Of a stretch of 64,000 nt of DNA, positions 60,507 to 64,000 are shown one piece after another. The stretch is taken from positions 5,218,734 to 5,282,733 of the forward strand of contig CP136061.1 in assembly GCA_032622095.1 (NCBI GenBank). The letters are read 5' to 3'. Position 1 is the first letter of the stretch, and each line of letters starts with the position of its first letter. The DNA is from Siphonodentalium dalli. Lineage: Eukaryota; Mollusca; Scaphopoda; Gadilida; Siphonodentaliidae. The translations under genes and the position numbers were made by a program. A model generated the notes under the pieces. The model was not told where the DNA came from, did no database searches, and saw only the letters and a list, made by a program, of their open reading frames with translations.

Positions 60507-61198
60507 TGACTAACTTAGAGTTAGTCACAAGTATTTGGGGTCACTTTGACTAACTCACTCCTTTCATTGAGACACTATGACTAACTCTAATGTTAGTTAT
60601 AGTGACTAAATTTCACCAAGAATAACTATTTAATTGTAACACTGCCTTGACTTATGCTTAATACTTATTGCGGAATATGCTATGTCCATGTTTTCGTTGT
60701 TCTATTGAATATATACTTGAACGAATGTAATTGGATGATATAATGGCATATATATCAGAACATCCCTTCCACATCAATTGTCACATTATTAGGATAAAGG
60801 GTTCTTATGCCATGACACCACGTACTCGGGCAAATCAATCAGTGAAACAGAGCTATACCACAAACTAGTGTTATACCTCCCAATAGACCAGTACAGGAAA
60901 CTGTGTTTAAGGGAATGAATTGCACGTTTGTCCTGCTTTCAATTCGGTCTGTGATTCTGGATGCTATATCATCTGGTTGAATATTGAAATTAGTTGCATA
61001 CAATTTCAACCCAATTACATGTTCACCTTCTCATTGACTCAGAAAAGTTAGTCATTATGACTAACAATTCTTTAGTAGTTATGCTTAACATCGCCATATT
61101 TATTGTGACTAATGTTTTCCCTTAGTCATTGTGATTAAGCTAAGTTAATCATCCTACGGAAAAACAGTTGATAAGCCTCAGTTTGTCGCATTGACTAA
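60507..61198. promoter_or_regulatory. Cluster of TGACTAA / TTAGTCA motifs (AP-1-like)
   Basis: TGACTAA or its complement occurs at 60507, 60521, 60547, 60578, 60603, 61048, 61058, 61106, 61122 and 61192, and the AP-1 consensus TGACTCA at 61035. The motifs form two groups about 430 bp apart. The first two make a 21-bp palindrome (60507-60527). Whether this is an enhancer or the remains of a repeat is not decided by sequence. Confidence 0.45.
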
Positions 61199-63636
61199 TT
61201 TTGTTTCTTAAGTTTATAAGTCAATTTAGGATCATTTGGAGCGTATTTTGTTTCAAATAATGCATATATGGGTTTATTTGTGTGTTTGTCATAAGTTCAA
61301 TATGAGTTTATTTTCAGGACAACATGCTGTATAAGAGAGATTCTTTATATTTTGTGAAACAATATTTCTAATGGGGCCTCATCTTGACCATAGTAACATA
61401 AATATGGTGTTTTTGCACTGTTACATCTTTGCATAAAAGGCCTTCGGTGAAAAGTGCACAATTTTGTAAATAATGTGTAATTGGCCTCTCCCATTTACCT
61501 CGGCATACCTTCGTGCAATGTTCGACAGCCCGACCGGTCTAGTCCATATCAAAGTCATATCCATCACGTGATCTATATGATGATCATCATCATGCCAGCG
61601 TCAGAGTCCCGAGAAAATAGTTTTCCAAGAGGTTTTCCACGAACATATACATAAAATGTGGCTATTTTAGAACATGTCTGTGTTGCTCGATCAACAATTC
61701 GTCTTATTATGTGTAACACCAGGGCTTGTATTCACCAAATGGGTTTATTTTATAAACCGGCTATAGTTTATTGGGTAGTGGCTGAATGCTCACATTACGT
61801 CACTAACATTTACGATACACACTATATCGATATGATTGATCCATCCATTCATATTTTCTAATTGTCAATAGACACCGCCTCACGACACATAGCTTTCAAA
61901 TCCTCATTTTGTATCGGCGTTGGTGGACACTTCCCGTAATATATATTTACACTCACACATGCATTCCAGCTGTGGAACATATAGTACGTTGATTGGTGGA
62001 CATTGCATCACGTGACGTTGCACGCAGACCCATACTTGTTTCCATTGTTTGTAGACGCTACTTGCAACCAGCTACGAGAATAACATTGCAAATTCCCACC
62101 AAATGCTCTGTTATTCTGCCCGAAGACTCGGTTGAGTGCAAACATAAGTTGGGTCGTTCCACCCAAAATGTCTGACCAACGTGCATCCGTGCAAGGTTAA
62201 TCAACACCAATTACTTATATTTACATTCAGCCGAGTCAACTGGAGATTAAAAGAGCATTTAGTGCCAATTTCCAACGTCATTCTCGCAGCTCGTTACAAG
62301 TTGCGTCTACACAATACGGAAGCATGTAGCGACATCATGATACTACGCGGTGTGATACGTTTACTATTAAGCGCGCCCGTTTCACAGTTAAATCAAAACT
62401 CGTGTGTGCCAATTGTCCATAATCACATACCGATTGTGAATATACATATGTGTATTTCTATAATCAGAACACATATTTATTATTATTTGATTATTTACAG
62501 TGTACGGAAGCAAGTAGCGACATCACGTGGTGTGTTTTTCTGCCAATGAACGTCATGCATTCATGTTCCACAGCGAGAATATATATTTGTTAAAAGGACG
62601 TGGACGTTTTAGAGCATTATACTAAAAAACACGGGTTTGTTTCGCCGGTGGTGCATTTTGCTTAATGACCTTTCAACGTGTGAATCGATCGCCGTCGAAA
62701 CCACATTGATTAGATAATCATATGATGCCGCCATGTCTATGCGATCGACGACCACAGTTGGCTTAGCACCGAGCCTTCCCTGTATATACAGCCTGGACTA
62801 TATATAACCCAGCTGGTGAATACGAACCATGGTGTTACCCATATAGCTTCGCGTTGAGTCTCGCCAGGTATAAACTATCTGGACTCTATATAAACCAAGT
62901 TGGGGAATACGAGTCAGATTTTTCGCTTGTGTATTTGGGGCATATGAACAACGAAAATGTGCTTTTAACACGATATTCTTGGAATGTTTTTTTGTTGTTG
63001 TTAGAAGCAATGGCGGAAATAGATTGCACCATTACCATATACTGCGTGTTTCCTTACACCATATAGTTTACGGTGTCGCAGTATGATGCGCAAATCCAAT
63101 TGATCTGCTTCAAATTCACATAATCGACTCGAAACGCGAGTAGGCGCAGTAAGCTGTCACACATCCGATACACTTTTCTTCTTCAAAGGAGCGACATTAT
63201 TATAACATGTTCGTCGATATTTCTTTGTCAGAAAACAAGATCTATACTCCATGACTACATTGCAAAGTGAGATAAACCGTACACCAATCAGATATCGTGC
63301 TCTCCAAATCACGTGATAGTGATATTGTTATATATCGCGCCCTCATTTATGTCGATATATCTGGGTAAGAACGATTCGCCACGATGAACGATGAGGTCAA
63401 ACCGACGAACCATTCACCAGTCAGATATCGTGCGCTTTGCATCAGTGCTACTACTATTTCGCATATCATCACAACAATGTTGGGTTGATATAGTCTTATA
63501 GCAGATTACATCAGTTATTTATTCCGCCTATGATTCAAATTGAAAGCACAACTGGACAATTCGAAGCGTTTTGTTGTTGATTTGAGTTGTTTTATCTCTA
63601 TGACTCGTGTTTCTACATTCGGCTAGCTCAGTCTAG
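61199..63636. other. Unassigned sequence and presumed upstream region of lectin gene 2
   Basis: No gene before 63637. Short direct repeats: 'acggaagcatgtagcgacatca' type near 62316 and 62504; 'atataa(a)cc(c)a...tggtgaatacga' near 62800 and 62885; 'agtcagatatcgtgc' or 'aatcagatatcgtgc' near 63286 and 63420. The last pair lies 200-350 bp before the exon and could be regulatory. Confidence 0.4.
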
Positions 63637-63880
63637 ATGCATTTGTGTATTCAAGGAGTTTTGTGTTTCTTACTGTGTGTACGTATATCGGAGGCGAACT
63701 TGTTCACATCCGGACACATTTCAAATGTGACGGGAAATCTAATTTCGAAGACAAATGCCGCATCCGATGTTGATTGCGGTGGACAGTGTGCAGCAACAAA
63801 GGGATGTAACTCCTTTTCGTTCATTGAAGCTGTCTGCTACAAAATGAGCGCCTTCGGTGGCAATTTCAGGCTGTATACAG
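63637..63880 (+). CDS. Secreted PAN/apple protein gene 2, exon 1 (partial gene)
   Basis: ATG at 63637 directly follows an in-frame TAG, fixing the start. The frame opens MHLCIQGVLCFLLCVRISEA, a signal peptide, then a PAN/apple domain with DCGGQCAATKGCNSFSFIEA and a fourth Cys two residues later. The exon ends at 63880 before GTAAGA, after 81 codons plus one base: the same phase-1 border, length and plan as exon 1 of lectin gene 1. The next exon should lie to the right of the window and may be a C-type lectin domain; that is inference from the paralogue. The two first exons are well diverged, so the duplication is old. Confidence 0.75.
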
Positions 63881-64000
63881 GTAAGAATCCTACTAAATGC
63901 AGGTAAGAATCGAACTAGTTACATGTAAGAATCGTACTGGATACAGTAAAGAGTCGTACTACATACAGTTCAGAATGGTACTACAAACAGGTAAGAAATA
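63871..64000 (+). repeat. 22-bp tandem repeat containing the splice donor of gene 2
   Basis: Units of the form 'tacaggtaagaatcgtacta' have their GT at 63881, 63903, 63925, 63946, 63968 and 63991. Units 1, 2 and 6 keep AG|GTAAGA; unit 3 is at|gtaaga, unit 4 ca|gtaaag and unit 5 ca|gttcag. The array runs off the window. Confidence 0.92.

Noticed and set aside
62181..62549. 122-codon frame
   Set aside because: Partly in a short direct repeat; composition is not protein-like and no domain is visible.

Overview
The window looks like an accessory, repeat-rich stretch of nuclear DNA from a marine invertebrate, most likely a lophotrochozoan and probably a mollusc. The reasons are spliced genes with GT/AG introns, AT-rich DNA, secreted PAN/apple plus C-type-lectin proteins, CR1/L2- and L1/Tx1-type LINEs, short Helitrons with internal tandem repeats, and repeat arrays built around GTCCGTCC and 'cataactt...cggatctcaatgaaatt' cores. 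The phylum is inference. I found no rRNA gene, intact tRNA gene, CRISPR array or bacterial operon.

Two host genes are supported, both on the + strand. Gene 1 is a secreted lectin. Exon 1 (22367-22613) carries a signal peptide and a PAN/apple domain. After an intron of about 15.3 kb, exon 2 (37938-38150) and exon 3 (38570-38781) carry one C-type lectin domain. Both introns are phase 1, the three pieces join in frame, and a polyA signal follows the stop. Gene 2 is represented only by its first exon (63637-63880), which has the same signal-plus-PAN architecture and the same phase-1 donor. It continues beyond the window.

Layout. 1-4450: a tandem-core repeat element split by a 5'-truncated LINE (1915-4140) with a target-site duplication. 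4451-11290: little recognisable sequence, with a tRNA-like SINE remnant and small repeats. 11293-12500: a 44-bp-arm hairpin, a non-autonomous Helitron and a second Helitron 3' end. 12696-16751 and 24897-28881: two copies of a 4-kb duplicated segment, the first carrying a precise 443-bp insertion that the second lacks. 17478-21810: a foldback array split by a decayed CR1/L2-type LINE (17802-21649). 22.4-38.8 kb: lectin gene 1, whose large intron holds a piggyBac-type MITE, tandem arrays, the second 4-kb copy, an inverted partial copy, a 1.85-kb foldback element, two head-to-tail Helitrons and an ORF1-only LINE remnant. 40.2-45.5 kb: satellites, including a 3.5-kb 15-bp array open in several frames on both strands. 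46-53.4 kb: duplicated and foldback elements and large degenerate arrays. 53.4-63.6 kb: mostly unrecognised, with one dense cluster of TGACTAA motifs.

Most long open frames here come from repeats and transposons. The strongest observations are the Helitron pair joined without a spare base, the two LINE insertions and the 443-bp insertion defined by target-site duplications, the TTAA-flanked MITE holding paired hairpins, the tandemly repeated splice donor of gene 2, and the TGACTAA cluster.
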